NCBI RefSeq assembly: GCF_000263195.1
Contig: NC_018748.1
Location: 2,852,001 to 2,916,000, forward strand
Direction: 5' to 3'
DNA: 64,000 bases
From: Emticicia oligotrophica DSM 17448
GTDB lineage: Bacteria > Bacteroidota > Bacteroidia > Cytophagales > Spirosomataceae
Shown here: in pieces, positions 26,918 to 35,554 of the stretch
Layout: the number at the start of each line of letters is the position of its first letter
Position numbering within the stretch: the first letter of the stretch is position 1
Program-made: the position numbers and the translations under genes
Notes under the pieces: model-generated
Database searches by the model: none
Told to the model about the DNA's origin: nothing
Seen by the model: the letters and a program-made list of their open reading frames with translations, nothing else

Positions 26918-28270
26918 TTATTTGGTCAACATTATCGCACTATCATTCAATGCAAACTTGTATTTTTTTATAAGATTAATGATTTCTGCACCCGCAAAAA
27001 TTGCTGGGCCATAGCCATGTGCTGCATACACGTTGACAGGGCGATAGTAATAAAATGCTGGTTCGAAGCTCATACCTGTACCTACACATACCCCTTCTAC
27101 TTGTCCTTTTTCGGTAACTTTGGTTGCTACCGCATTCCAGCCCAATAGTGCCATTGGGCCATAAGTTGCAGCATCGAGCCAACCTTCGTTAATTCCTTTC
27201 GCAATACAATAGGTATAGATGGCAGTTGCTGAGGTTTCTAAATAGGAGTCATTTTTATCTAATAATTGATGCCAAAAACCTGTACCTGTTTGGTAAGATG
27301 CCAAGCCCTTTGCATGAGCTTTGTATAAAGCTAAAATTTCTGCACGACCTTTATAATCTTTCGGGAGAATATCTAATACTTCAACCATTGTCAAGATTGC
27401 CCAACCATTAGCTCTTCCCCAGTGAAATTCGGGATGAGTTTCCATGCTTTCTACCCAACCGTGCATAAAGATGCCTAAATCTTTATTGAACATTCGCTTA
27501 GAAAAAAGTTGAATTTGTTTTACGGCATCATCATAATATTTGGTATTACCCGTAAGTTTTCCCATTTGTGCTAAGGCTGGTACGCCCATAAACATATCAT
27601 CGAGCCAAAGCGTATTTTTTAGAGGACGATTACGTGCCAATGTTCCATCAGCCAAACGATATTCCTTTGTGAAAATATAGTTGAGATAATTATCAATCAA
27701 TGGACGAATATTCTCTTTCACCAAACCATCACGCATGGCTTTTATCATTGAAACCGACATAGCTCCGCAATCATCTAAGGCATGAGGGGCAATGATTTGG
27801 CGAAGTGGCATACCTGAACTAACAGGAAATTTAGCTATGATAATTGGTGTAAGTTCAGCCAAGAAATTGAGGCGTTGCGTTGTATATTGTGCAAAACGAG
27901 GGTCGCCAGTGGCCTTACTTGCTGCTAACATCGCCGCATAAGTTACACCCCATTCGTAGCTTGTCAGACTAAAATCTCCACGATAAACGGTTGCGTTTGT
28001 GTCAATCTTAGTATAATCCTTGATTTCTTCCTTGGTTACTTTATTAATTACCTTCGTTGGTGTAGCCGCCTCTAAATACGTGTGAATACGATTTAATACT
28101 TGGGTAACATCTTCTACTTTTGGACTTCCATAAGGGGTTGGATAATCAGGTTTGGCTGTATGCAGAGCCTCTGAATGTAAGGTAGAAGCAGGTGCTTGAA
28201 CTTGTGCAAAAACCAAATTCGATAAAAAATATGCCGCTATAATGAGCGATTTTTGAAGTAATTTAAACAT
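26918..28270 (-). CDS. GH105-like glycoside hydrolase
   Basis: The 450-residue protein has a signal peptide (cleavage near FAQ, residue 23). Six-hairpin-barrel blocks include TLWLDDMFMGVPALAQMG (the conserved Asp of GH88/GH105), HGWVESMETHPEFHWGRANGWAILTMVEVLDILP, and DSYLETSATAIYTYCIAKGINEGWL. By family it hydrolyses unsaturated galacturonyl-rhamnose or similar lyase products in the periplasm. Its stop is about 165 bp from the next GH105 gene and its start is 11 bp from rhaM, so rhaM and this gene are clearly co-transcribed. Two related but divergent enzymes may split di- and longer oligosaccharides between them. Confidence 0.88.
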   Translation of the reverse strand: MFKLLQKSLIIAAYFLSNLVFAQVQAPASTLHSEALHTAKPDYPTPYGSPKVEDVTQVLNRIHTYLEAATPTKVINKVTKEEIKDYTKIDTNATVYRGDFSLTSYEWGVTYAAMLAASKATGDPRFAQYTTQRLNFLAELTPIIIAKFPVSSGMPLRQIIAPHALDDCGAMSVSMIKAMRDGLVKENIRPLIDNYLNYIFTKEYRLADGTLARNRPLKNTLWLDDMFMGVPALAQMGKLTGNTKYYDDAVKQIQLFSKRMFNKDLGIFMHGWVESMETHPEFHWGRANGWAILTMVEVLDILPKDYKGRAEILALYKAHAKGLASYQTGTGFWHQLLDKNDSYLETSATAIYTYCIAKGINEGWLDAATYGPMALLGWNAVATKVTEKGQVEGVCVGTGMSFEPAFYYYRPVNVYAAHGYGPAIFAGAEIINLIKKYKFALNDSAIMLTK

Positions 28271-28281
28271 TAGGGTATTAA

Positions 28282-28596
28282 TTAAGCTAAATAAAAAACA
28301 TCTTTTAGATCAATACTGATAGGGGAATTGTCGGGGTTAGTATCCATAATGTCGGCCATGTATGCCCACCAACGCTTCGTGACGGGGTTATGAGGAATTT
28401 GATTGAATTTTTCTAAATCTTCAACCTTTAGTGTGCCAAACAAAATATTAGTTTCTTCATCTAAAAAAATCGAATAGTCGCTTACGGTGGCATCTTTCAA
28501 TACCTGACCGAGTTCTGGCCATAATTCATCATGGCGTCGTTTGTATTCTTCTGCTTGTCCAGCATGAAGTTTCATTTTAAATCCTAAGCGGTGCAT
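28282..28596 (-). CDS. rhaM: L-rhamnose mutarotase
   Basis: RhaM interconverts the alpha and beta anomers of L-rhamnose. The 104-residue protein matches the family exactly in length. Y18 and H22 (EEYKRRHDELWPEL) and W76/W77 (TKRWWAYM) match the active-site Tyr, His and Trp of E. coli RhaM. It is a cytoplasmic dimeric alpha/beta-barrel. The 11-bp gap to the GH105 gene downstream supports an operon releasing and using rhamnose. No rhamnose isomerase or kinase is nearby. Confidence 0.93.
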   Translation of the reverse strand: MHRLGFKMKLHAGQAEEYKRRHDELWPELGQVLKDATVSDYSIFLDEETNILFGTLKVEDLEKFNQIPHNPVTKRWWAYMADIMDTNPDNSPISIDLKDVFYLA

Positions 28597-28633
28597 ATTT
28601 TTAATGAATGAATTTGAAATTTATTTTTATTTA

Positions 28634-28761
28634 ATTGCCGTCTGCTTAAGTTGGCGGTTAGTATTGAAATGAAACAGACTTACTTTTTAGCTATATCGGA
28701 ACGCCGAAGCGACCCATTTGTTTCTATTTATTATCCGTCTGCTTTAGCTGACGGTAATGAA
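28634..28761. repeat. Two copies of dispersed hairpin, family B
   Basis: 28634-28662 (ATTGCCGTCTGCTTAAG then TTGGCGG) and 28731-28761 (CCGTC arm, loop TGCTTTAGCT, GACGG arm) share the same core. A third copy is at 59838-59868. They fill the 191-bp gap between rhaM and the gene upstream. Confidence 0.55.
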
Positions 28762-28787
28762 ATTATCACATCAGATCATTTTTTACC

Positions 28788-30917
28788 TTAAAAAAACTTC
28801 TGCATACCTTCCCATTTGACTTTCCAAGTACCATCTTTCGGGAAACCTGGGGTTTGCGTTTGGCAGCCATCATAGCCAGCACACATCAACGCAACAGCAG
28901 TAAGTAAACCTCCATTCCCTGGTAAATAAAGTCTCAAACGGCCATCTTGAAAATTATGACCATTGGCTAAGTAAGTATTTGTTCTAATTGGCATCATTAA
29001 GCCATCAATCGCCTTTTGGGGCATATCTAAGCGAGTGGCTGTCATTGAAACCATTGGAAAATCCCAGCCCCATGTGTCTTGCCAGTCCCAAAGCTCCCAA
29101 ACTTTCTCGAAAGTTCGTTTCATGGTAGCTTTGTCAAGCATAGGTGTTTCGGGCAACATTCCGAGTGTACAAAGCACCGCTGGGTGGTCGGTCAAATACT
29201 TCGGATTGGTATATGAATCTTGGGCATTTTCGGTGGCTAGATAAACACCATTTTTTTGTGGCAATGGCGAAAAATTGTCGATAACATGTTGCCACTTTTC
29301 ATTGGGCTTCATGCCGAGACGTTTACGCCAAATTTGAGCAATAGTCAAAGTTTGATACCAATAATTCAGCTCATAAGTTGGATTGAAAGTATCTTCAGGT
29401 TTAAAGCGTTCTTGGGCTGAAATAATCCCTTTTCCTAAAATATATTTTCCTTTTTGTTTATCGAAATCAGCAAACGATGTCATAAAATCGGCTGTTTCAA
29501 AAACTAATTGTTTGTATTTTTCTAAGGTCTGCTTGTTTGGTTTTTGTCGATAAACTAATTCTACGAAAGTAATGATATGTGGTTGCTGCCAAATAAGGTA
29601 TGAACCTACCGACGAAGATGTTTCTCCGCCATTATTATCAGTCATTTTTGGCCATCTTGCCCCTTCAAAACCTTGTCTTTTAGCGATTATTCGAGCAGTT
29701 GGTAAGGCTTTATTATACCAAGCAAGGCTTTTTTCGAGTAAATCAACTCTTCCCCATAGTGCAAAATGAACACCGTGCCACCAGTGCATTTCGAGGTGAG
29801 GTTTACCAAACCAAGAGTTGTACGTAAGTCCAGTTTCTTGTGGTGGTACCGAACCCGCACATTGTAATTTTGTAAGATATTCAGAAAGGATAATTTGACG
29901 TTCGAGTTCATTGGCTCGTGGGTCGGTGCTACCAGCTAAATCAATTGCTCCACCCGACTGCCAAAATTGTTTCCAACCTAAAACACTACTGTTCATCACA
30001 TTCCCAAAACTACTTGAGATAGGTGTTTTTTTCTCCGAAAACTCACAAGTAAAACCGAGATTTTCTGAGTTTTTAGAAGGTTCGAGTAAAAAATAATGAG
30101 CTTGGCTTTCGCTTATTTTGCCTGCGTTTGTCCAAGCCAAGTGAACAAAATATTGGTCTTTATCTAAAGTATGATTGATACTTGCACGAGTATTCGAAGA
30201 AGCAATGATTTTTGATAAATGTTTGTCAGCATTTACCCAATTATTACCCGCATCAATAAATTTATCCGTTGGATAGGCTAGGCGTAAACGAATCTTAATC
30301 TGACCAGTTTTGAGCAAACTCGACTGTATTTTAGCTGTAATTATATCATTTTTTGCATCGCAATAGGTCAACACATCTACGCTTGTACCTTCGAAAGTAA
30401 AGTGGCTTTTTATCTCGCCCGTGTAAGGGTTTAATGTTTGATTTATGTTTTGAATATCGGAAGGACTCGCCAAAGAATTGTCTTTTTTATATAACTCCAA
30501 ACCGACGTTTCCCAATTGTAAACGATGTGGGTTTTGACGAATAAAATCAGAAGCTTCTTTTTTACGTTTGGGTTCGTTCCACTGAGCTGCATACAGTACT
30601 TTACGGCCGTGGGATTCGAGGTCTTTAAAGGTTTCTTCTATTTTATAATTACCAGTATTCGGAAAACTATGCCATCCCCATTCTGACTGCGTTCCGAGCG
30701 GCACGCCATTGGCATAATAATCAGGGAAAGTTTGTAGACCAGTGGCATCAACAGTAAAGGCAAACTTTCCATTTCCGATTGATAATGAGGCAAGTGTGTC
30801 AATTTTATTAATCTTAACAATGTGTCGCTCAACCACAGCTTTTCTATCAATTTTTTGGGCAAAAATTGGTAGTGAAAAGCATAGTAGCGTCAATGTTTTA
30901 AATAAATAATTTGTCAT
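28788..30917 (-). CDS. Six-hairpin glycosidase-like secreted protein, family unassigned
   Basis: I start at the ATG at 30917 (709 residues) because it begins a signal peptide ending LPIFAQ; the frame runs 13 codons upstream. The N-terminal half looks like a beta-sandwich (SLSIGNGKFAFTVDATGLQTFP). The C-terminal half looks like an (alpha/alpha)6 barrel of the GH65/GH95-like clan: HWWHGVHFALWGRVDLLEKSLAWY, QGFEGARWPKMTDNNGGETSSS, WQQPHIITFVELVYR, FNPTYELNYWYQTL. Candidate catalytic acids are the Glu residues in GGETSSS and TYELNYW. I cannot assign a CAZy family. Its neighbours suggest action on rhamnose- or galactose-containing pectic side chains. Confidence 0.7.
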   Translation of the reverse strand: MTNYLFKTLTLLCFSLPIFAQKIDRKAVVERHIVKINKIDTLASLSIGNGKFAFTVDATGLQTFPDYYANGVPLGTQSEWGWHSFPNTGNYKIEETFKDLESHGRKVLYAAQWNEPKRKKEASDFIRQNPHRLQLGNVGLELYKKDNSLASPSDIQNINQTLNPYTGEIKSHFTFEGTSVDVLTYCDAKNDIITAKIQSSLLKTGQIKIRLRLAYPTDKFIDAGNNWVNADKHLSKIIASSNTRASINHTLDKDQYFVHLAWTNAGKISESQAHYFLLEPSKNSENLGFTCEFSEKKTPISSSFGNVMNSSVLGWKQFWQSGGAIDLAGSTDPRANELERQIILSEYLTKLQCAGSVPPQETGLTYNSWFGKPHLEMHWWHGVHFALWGRVDLLEKSLAWYNKALPTARIIAKRQGFEGARWPKMTDNNGGETSSSVGSYLIWQQPHIITFVELVYRQKPNKQTLEKYKQLVFETADFMTSFADFDKQKGKYILGKGIISAQERFKPEDTFNPTYELNYWYQTLTIAQIWRKRLGMKPNEKWQHVIDNFSPLPQKNGVYLATENAQDSYTNPKYLTDHPAVLCTLGMLPETPMLDKATMKRTFEKVWELWDWQDTWGWDFPMVSMTATRLDMPQKAIDGLMMPIRTNTYLANGHNFQDGRLRLYLPGNGGLLTAVALMCAGYDGCQTQTPGFPKDGTWKVKWEGMQKFF

Positions 30918-31065
30918 GGTTTTGATAGGATATTCTATCCTCAAAATTAGCCTCACTTGTTAATGTTTCTTTCCTGTACTTACACGTGAAAAAATATTGT
31001 TTTTTTAATATGGTTACTTCTTGAAAGTATAGTTCTCCAAAAAAGCTCTTGGCGTTCTAAAAAAA

Positions 31066-31998
31066 TTATTTCTTTAAGCCCTCAAAAACCTCCTCTGAAA
31101 CCTTTAAAACTGTTCCGTGGCGTAAGCCTTTCGGAAAACTTACTTGCTCAGAAATATCCTCCCAGTTTTTCATATCTTTTGAGCGGATGGCTCCATATTT
31201 ATGGTCTCGGTATTTATCAAAATAAACATACACATATTCGCCAATGCGAATAGAGGTTGGCCCTTCTGCCCAATAATTTCCAGTAATAGGGTCAGAAACC
31301 TTATTGACATCAAATACACTTGGTTTATCAGATTTAATGATGCGGATATTCTTTTGTGGTGGATTTGGATTTTCGTTCTTAATAAACATAAAGTAGCTCT
31401 TTCCATCTTTCAGAATGGTGGCATCAATCGCACTAAAATCTGGATTAAAATAAAGTTTGGTAGGACTGAAAGTCTTAAAATCAATCGTTTCGGTAGCATA
31501 AATTCGATGGTTCCAACCTTTTTCTCTTTCAGAATCGGCTATATCTCCGTGTCGGCCCGGAATCGTTGTTGCCCAAAATATAAGGTAATTTTTCTTTTTA
31601 TCATCATAGAAAACTTCTGGAGCCCAAGAGTTTTTGGCAGTAGGCTCGTGTTCCATAACTGGAATAGCCTTTTGTTCTGACCAATTGATTAAATCTTTCG
31701 AAGAAGCATAGCCTATAATTTGGTCATGCCAACCACTTGTCCAAACCATGTGAAAAGTACCATCGTTAGCTTGAATAATGCAGGGGTCTCGCATGAGTTT
31801 ATCTTTGCCTACTGCTGGAGTTAAGAAAGATTTTCCCTCCTTGAGACTTGTCCAGTTTTGTCCATCTTTACTATAAGCAAAGTGCAAACCATCTTGACCA
31901 TTATCGGTGAAGTAAGAAAACAAGTAAACGTCTTTTTGTGCGAAAGTAAGATGATTGATAAAAAGTAGAAGTAATCCTACAATTTTTGATGGATTCAT
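31066..31998 (-). CDS. GH43-like five-bladed beta-propeller glycosidase
   Basis: The 310-residue protein has a signal peptide (MNPSKIVGLLLLFINHLTFAQ). Propeller repeats are visible: GLHFAYSKDGQNW, IIGYASSKDLINWSEQ, YGAIRSKDMKNWEDIS. Candidate active-site acids fit the GH43 pattern of base, pKa modulator and acid: D71 (MRDPCII), D192 (AIDATIL) and E245 (WAEGPTSI). WAPEVFYDD is a common GH43 block. Activity would be on arabinofuranosyl or galactosyl side chains. It has its own upstream region containing a strong palindrome, and the GH95 gene further upstream ends in a terminator, so it probably begins a new transcript. Confidence 0.75.
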   Translation of the reverse strand: MNPSKIVGLLLLFINHLTFAQKDVYLFSYFTDNGQDGLHFAYSKDGQNWTSLKEGKSFLTPAVGKDKLMRDPCIIQANDGTFHMVWTSGWHDQIIGYASSKDLINWSEQKAIPVMEHEPTAKNSWAPEVFYDDKKKNYLIFWATTIPGRHGDIADSEREKGWNHRIYATETIDFKTFSPTKLYFNPDFSAIDATILKDGKSYFMFIKNENPNPPQKNIRIIKSDKPSVFDVNKVSDPITGNYWAEGPTSIRIGEYVYVYFDKYRDHKYGAIRSKDMKNWEDISEQVSFPKGLRHGTVLKVSEEVFEGLKK

Positions 31999-32084
31999 GA
32001 TTAATCGGGTTGAGAAATTTAAGGTCTAATGCCTTTAAAATTAGCCCGATTTTTGTAGTAAACCAATAAAATTTAGTGCTTATT

Positions 32085-32114
32085 TTACGCAAACGTTGTC
32101 GGGAACGTTCCCGA
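32085..32114. promoter_or_regulatory. Palindromic operator-like site upstream of the GH43 gene
   Basis: A perfect 16-bp palindrome, TCGGGAACGTTCCCGA, lies at 32099-32114. An imperfect one with the same AACGTT core (ACGCAAACGTTGTC) lies directly next to it at 32088-32100; the core centres are 12 bp apart. The CG-centred, AACGTT-type symmetry resembles LacI-family operators. The site is about 100 bp before the GH43 start. No LacI-type gene is in the window. Confidence 0.5.
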
Positions 32115-32180
32115 AAGAAAATTTCTGAAATGGTTTTTGTAGAGTGAAATTTTCGAAAGAAGAAAAATATTATTAGAAAA

Positions 32181-32214
32181 TAAGTTTGGTGAGTTTTGTT
32201 ACTCACCAAACTTA
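32181..32214 (-). terminator. Intrinsic terminator after the GH95 gene
   Basis: Perfect 14-bp stem (TAAGTTTGGTGAGT/ACTCACCAAACTTA) with a 6-nt loop, 7 bp past the GH95 stop on the minus strand, followed by TTTTC. Confidence 0.85.
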
Positions 32215-32221
32215 TAGAGAC

Positions 32222-34615
32222 CTACCAATTTATAGTCAGTTTTTCGCCTGCTTTAAGAGAAATATTCTTTGTTTTTTCGCCTGAAATGAGTTTTGTATTA
32301 CCCCCTTTTTTAGATGAAATGGTTACCTTTTTTAACAACTTATTATCCCATTCCAACGAAAGCTCAAAACCTCCGCGTGCACAGATGCCTTTTACCGAAC
32401 CACTTGACCAAGCGTCGGGTAGGGCGGGTAGTAAGCGGATTTCCTGTTCATCTGATTGCACCAACATTTCAGCAAATGCGGCAGCTCCACCAAAATTTCC
32501 ATCAATTTGGAAGGGTGGGTGAGCATCGAATAGATTCGGGTAAGTACCGCCACCACGAGCATAATTTGTTTTCACGCCATCGGGCTCAACGTAATTCAAT
32601 AATTCACGAATCATTTTGTAAGCATGATTGCCATCCCATAATCTTGCCCAAAGATTTATTCTCCAGCCTTTACTCCAACCAGTAGTTTCATCTCCTTTAA
32701 TTTCGAGCGTACGACGACAGGCATTGGCCAAATCAGGTGTTTGGTTTGGAGTAATGTGATTACCCGGAAAAAGACCAAATAAATGCGATTGGTGGCGATG
32801 TTTCGGTTCGGCATCTTCCCAATCATAATACCATTCTTGTAAATTTCCTTTCTTTCCAATTTGATAAGGGTAAAGTTTTGCCAAGGCTGTTTCGAGTTTA
32901 GTTCTAAAATTAGCATCAGTGTTTAATATTTTTGATGCTTTGATAGTTTGAATAAAACATTCTCGAATCATAGCTAAGTCGGCACTTCCACCATACATAG
33001 TTGCTCCTTTATAGCCATCGGGTGCAATATAAATATTCTCAGGTGATGTTGATGGCGAGGTGATTAACTTACCATTTTTATCTTCAACCATCCATTCCAA
33101 ACAAAATTGTGCCGCTCCACGCATGAGTGGATAAGCCTCGTTTTTCAAGAAATTCTGGTCTTTTGTAAAAATATAATGCTCCCAAAGGTGCGTACTAAGC
33201 CATGTACCTCCCATATTCCAGTTTGCCCAACCTGGGTCGCCTTCGCCAAAAGCCCCTACTGGATTACTCATTGCCCATATATCGGAATTATGAGCAACCA
33301 CCCAACCATTGGCTCCGTAGAATGTTTTGGCTGTGATGGCACCAGTTTTAGCAACATTTTTGATGAAGCCTAGAAGTGGAGCATGCATTTCACTTAAATT
33401 GGTATTTTCGGCTAACCAATAATTTTCTTCCGCATTGATATTGGTTGTGTAATTGCTGCTCCAAGGTGGACGTATATAAGGATTCCATATACCCTGTAAA
33501 TTAGCTGGTACACCCATCGTGCGAGAACTACTTATGAGTAGATATCGTCCATATTGAAAATATAAAACCTCTAAATTTTTATCTTCTTCACCTTTGGCAT
33601 AACGTCTGAGGCGGTCATCGGTTGGAAGATTTGGAGCGGTGGTTTTTCCTAAATCTAATGAAACTCGATTGAAAAACTTTTGGTAATCAAGTAGGTGCGA
33701 TTGGCGAATCTGTTCGTATGTTTTAGCATAAGCTTTAGCCAAACTTGTAGCGGCAATTGCCTGATTATTAAGTCCCTGTGTAGCAGGATTTTTATCAAAA
33801 CCATTGAAACTTGTAGCAATAGAAACATATACAATGGCTTCAGAGGCATTTTTGATACCCAAAGTGGTATCGGTACTTACGATTGCACCATCTGTATTTT
33901 TAATTTTGGCTAAAGTAGTAAATCTTATACCCTTATTTTCATCGAAAATCACAGGATTGTCGCTACGACGATAGTTTGGTTCTGCATGAATAGGGGCGTA
34001 GCCATTGATTTTCAGGGTTTTATCATTAACAATTGTTTTGTATTTCAATAAACTATTAAATTTTACATCGAAAGATAAAGCCCCCTTTTTACTACTTGTA
34101 AGCTTAATGACCATAATTTGGTCAGGATACGAAACAAAGTATTCTCGCGTATATTTTACGCCATCGACTTCGTAAGTAACTTTAGAAATTGCTTTTGATA
34201 TATCTAATTCACGGTAGTAGTTAGTATAATTCGTAGCCTTATCATTGGTGAGATACATCGTACCAAGTGGAGCATAAGATTCCGAAAATTTTCCTTGAAG
34301 CTTTTTATTGAGTTGGTCGGCGAGTTTATAGTTTTCGTTGCGAAGGGCTTCGCGAATGGCTGGAAGATGCTTATACGCCTCAGGATTCATATTGGCATTT
34401 ACTGGTTCGCCTGACCAAAGGGTAGCATCGTTTAAATAAATTTTATCAGATTCTACTCCGCCAAATACCGTTGCCCCAAGTTTTCCATTTCCTAAAACAA
34501 GTGTTTCTTCAAAATACTGGGCGGGTTGTTTATACCAAAGTGTGTTGGTTGATTGTGCAAAAGATTTGCAGGAGAGCATAATCATTAGTAATGCTCCGAA
34601 AGTTTTTCTTATCAT
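32222..34615 (-). CDS. GH95 alpha-L-fucosidase/alpha-L-galactosidase
   Basis: I start at the ATG at 34615 (797 residues), which gives the signal peptide MIRKTFGALLMIMLSCKSFAQ. The N-terminal block LVLGNGKLGATVFGGVESDKIYLNDATLWSGEP is the classic GH95 opening. Catalytic-site blocks are present: TTNINAEENYWLAE (paired Asn that position the water), TSPSTSPENIY (acid Glu) and HPPFQIDGNFGG (Asp). The enzyme removes terminal alpha-1,2-L-fucose or L-galactose from plant or host glycans in the periplasm. Next to pectin-degradation genes, it may trim rhamnogalacturonan or xyloglucan side chains. A -7-like TAAATTTG lies at 34671-34664. A terminator closes the gene, so it is a separate unit. Confidence 0.93.
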   Translation of the reverse strand: MIRKTFGALLMIMLSCKSFAQSTNTLWYKQPAQYFEETLVLGNGKLGATVFGGVESDKIYLNDATLWSGEPVNANMNPEAYKHLPAIREALRNENYKLADQLNKKLQGKFSESYAPLGTMYLTNDKATNYTNYYRELDISKAISKVTYEVDGVKYTREYFVSYPDQIMVIKLTSSKKGALSFDVKFNSLLKYKTIVNDKTLKINGYAPIHAEPNYRRSDNPVIFDENKGIRFTTLAKIKNTDGAIVSTDTTLGIKNASEAIVYVSIATSFNGFDKNPATQGLNNQAIAATSLAKAYAKTYEQIRQSHLLDYQKFFNRVSLDLGKTTAPNLPTDDRLRRYAKGEEDKNLEVLYFQYGRYLLISSSRTMGVPANLQGIWNPYIRPPWSSNYTTNINAEENYWLAENTNLSEMHAPLLGFIKNVAKTGAITAKTFYGANGWVVAHNSDIWAMSNPVGAFGEGDPGWANWNMGGTWLSTHLWEHYIFTKDQNFLKNEAYPLMRGAAQFCLEWMVEDKNGKLITSPSTSPENIYIAPDGYKGATMYGGSADLAMIRECFIQTIKASKILNTDANFRTKLETALAKLYPYQIGKKGNLQEWYYDWEDAEPKHRHQSHLFGLFPGNHITPNQTPDLANACRRTLEIKGDETTGWSKGWRINLWARLWDGNHAYKMIRELLNYVEPDGVKTNYARGGGTYPNLFDAHPPFQIDGNFGGAAAFAEMLVQSDEQEIRLLPALPDAWSSGSVKGICARGGFELSLEWDNKLLKKVTISSKKGGNTKLISGEKTKNISLKAGEKLTINW

Positions 34616-35020
34616 AGTTTTGAAATAAAACGATAGGGTGAATGAACCGTAAATATAAGGAAACAAATTTAAAGATAGATTTGAGCGAAATATTTTATGA
34701 AATAGATTAAAGAATATTTGAAAAATAGGGGTTTCAAATGGCAGTATTATGAATAGTGGAATCGTTAGATATATACAAATGTAGATATTTGTTAAAGAAT
34801 GTTAATTCAAAAAAAATATCTTAGTAAATGTGCAACTTTGTATCACACTTTTGCATCTTATATAAGTAATCCATTCAGGTTACCATTTATCATAAGTTTC
34901 AACCGTTTATACTGAAATTTGTAAAATAAAAGGTACTATGTATTGCATAATACTAAATAAAACACATATCTTTGTATTGTCAATCAAATAGATGGTTCTG
35001 ACACACAAAAAAACGACATT
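34616..35020. other. 405-bp divergent intergenic region
   Basis: Very AT-rich and without a credible coding frame. It carries a -7-like element for GH95 on the minus strand (34664-34671) and a promoter for the small secreted protein on the plus strand (34943-34974). I see nothing else named in it. Confidence 0.5.
34943..34974 (+). promoter_or_regulatory. Putative promoter of the small secreted protein gene
   Basis: TTG at 34943-34945 and a perfect -7 match TATCTTTG at 34967-34974 are separated by 21 bp. Transcription would begin near 34981, about 40 bp before the ATG. Confidence 0.5.
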
Positions 35021-35374
35021 ATGAAAAAGCTATTATTACTTCTTGCACTCTCTACTTTCAGCTTCGGTTCAATGGCTATGGGTTTCCCGCATAATACCTA
35101 TAAACAACAACGAACTTTGAGTAAGAACATTCAGCAAAAGAATATTGTAAGCGAAATTGAAAATTCATTAAAAGTAAATTTTGGTGAATTATCAATGGTA
35201 AAAGAAGATACAAATGTACAGGAATCGTTGGTAGAGATGTTTACTAATTTTGTGGTAGATTTTTTTACAAAGACTCTTTTCGGAACTAATGTATGCAAAG
35301 TAAATACAACCAAAGAAATTCAAGCAGAGCGAATTGCGGTAAAGCAAGACTTTGAGTATTGCTTAGTAGCTTAA
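35021..35374 (+). CDS. Small secreted protein of unknown function
   Basis: This 117-residue protein has a clear signal peptide (MKKLLLLLALSTFSFGSMA), leaving a mature part of about 98 residues. I recognise no family. The centre is polar and lysine-rich. The segment FTNFVVDFFTKTLFGTNVCKV is hydrophobic and could be an amphipathic helix. Two cysteines (in NVCKV and EYCLVA) could form a disulfide. A good promoter upstream and a terminator immediately downstream show it is an independent, monocistronic gene. A similar FVVDFFxKxxFG string occurs in the DoxX-like protein at 50570. Confidence 0.72.
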   Translation: MKKLLLLLALSTFSFGSMAMGFPHNTYKQQRTLSKNIQQKNIVSEIENSLKVNFGELSMVKEDTNVQESLVEMFTNFVVDFFTKTLFGTNVCKVNTTKEIQAERIAVKQDFEYCLVA

Positions 35375-35417
35375 GAAATTAAAAATGAATTTATATACGG
35401 TTTAGTTAGGGTTTAGA

Positions 35418-35450
35418 AAAAGGCTTGGGTCGTTGACTCAAGCCTTTCTT
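35418..35450 (+). terminator. Intrinsic terminator after the small secreted protein gene
   Basis: Stem AAAGGCTTG.../...CAAGCCTTT with loop CGTTG, followed by CTTATT, about 45 bp past the stop codon. Confidence 0.7.
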
Positions 35451-35452
35451 AT

Positions 35453-35476
35453 TGTAGGACAGATTTGTAAGCTGTC
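35453..35476 (+). repeat. Dispersed palindrome, family A
   Basis: TGTAGGACAGATTTG followed by TAAGCTGTC. Nearly identical to the copy at 44090-44113 and located directly after a terminator. Confidence 0.7.
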
Positions 35477-35487
35477 GATTTTTTACA

Positions 35488-35525
35488 TAAAAAAGTGTGA
35501 TATAGCTTCAAACCATATCACACCC
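35488..35525 (-). terminator. Intrinsic terminator after glyA
   Basis: Perfect 9-bp arms GTGTGATAT/ATATCACAC. Leftward it is followed by a run of six T. It lies 30 bp past the glyA stop. Confidence 0.8.
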
Positions 35526-35528
35526 TTT

Positions 35529-35552
35529 GACAGGTTTCAAACCTGTACTACA
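35529..35552 (-). repeat. Dispersed palindrome, family A (inverted copy)
   Basis: Leftward it reads TGTAGTACAGGTTTG then AAACCTGTC. It starts 2 bp past the glyA stop and is inverted relative to the copy at 35453; the glyA terminator lies between the two. Confidence 0.65.
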
Positions 35553-35554
35553 GA

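Noticed and set aside
31201-31680. 159-codon frame opposite the GH43-like gene
   Set aside because: Entirely antisense to a protein with clear family motifs; no motif of its own.
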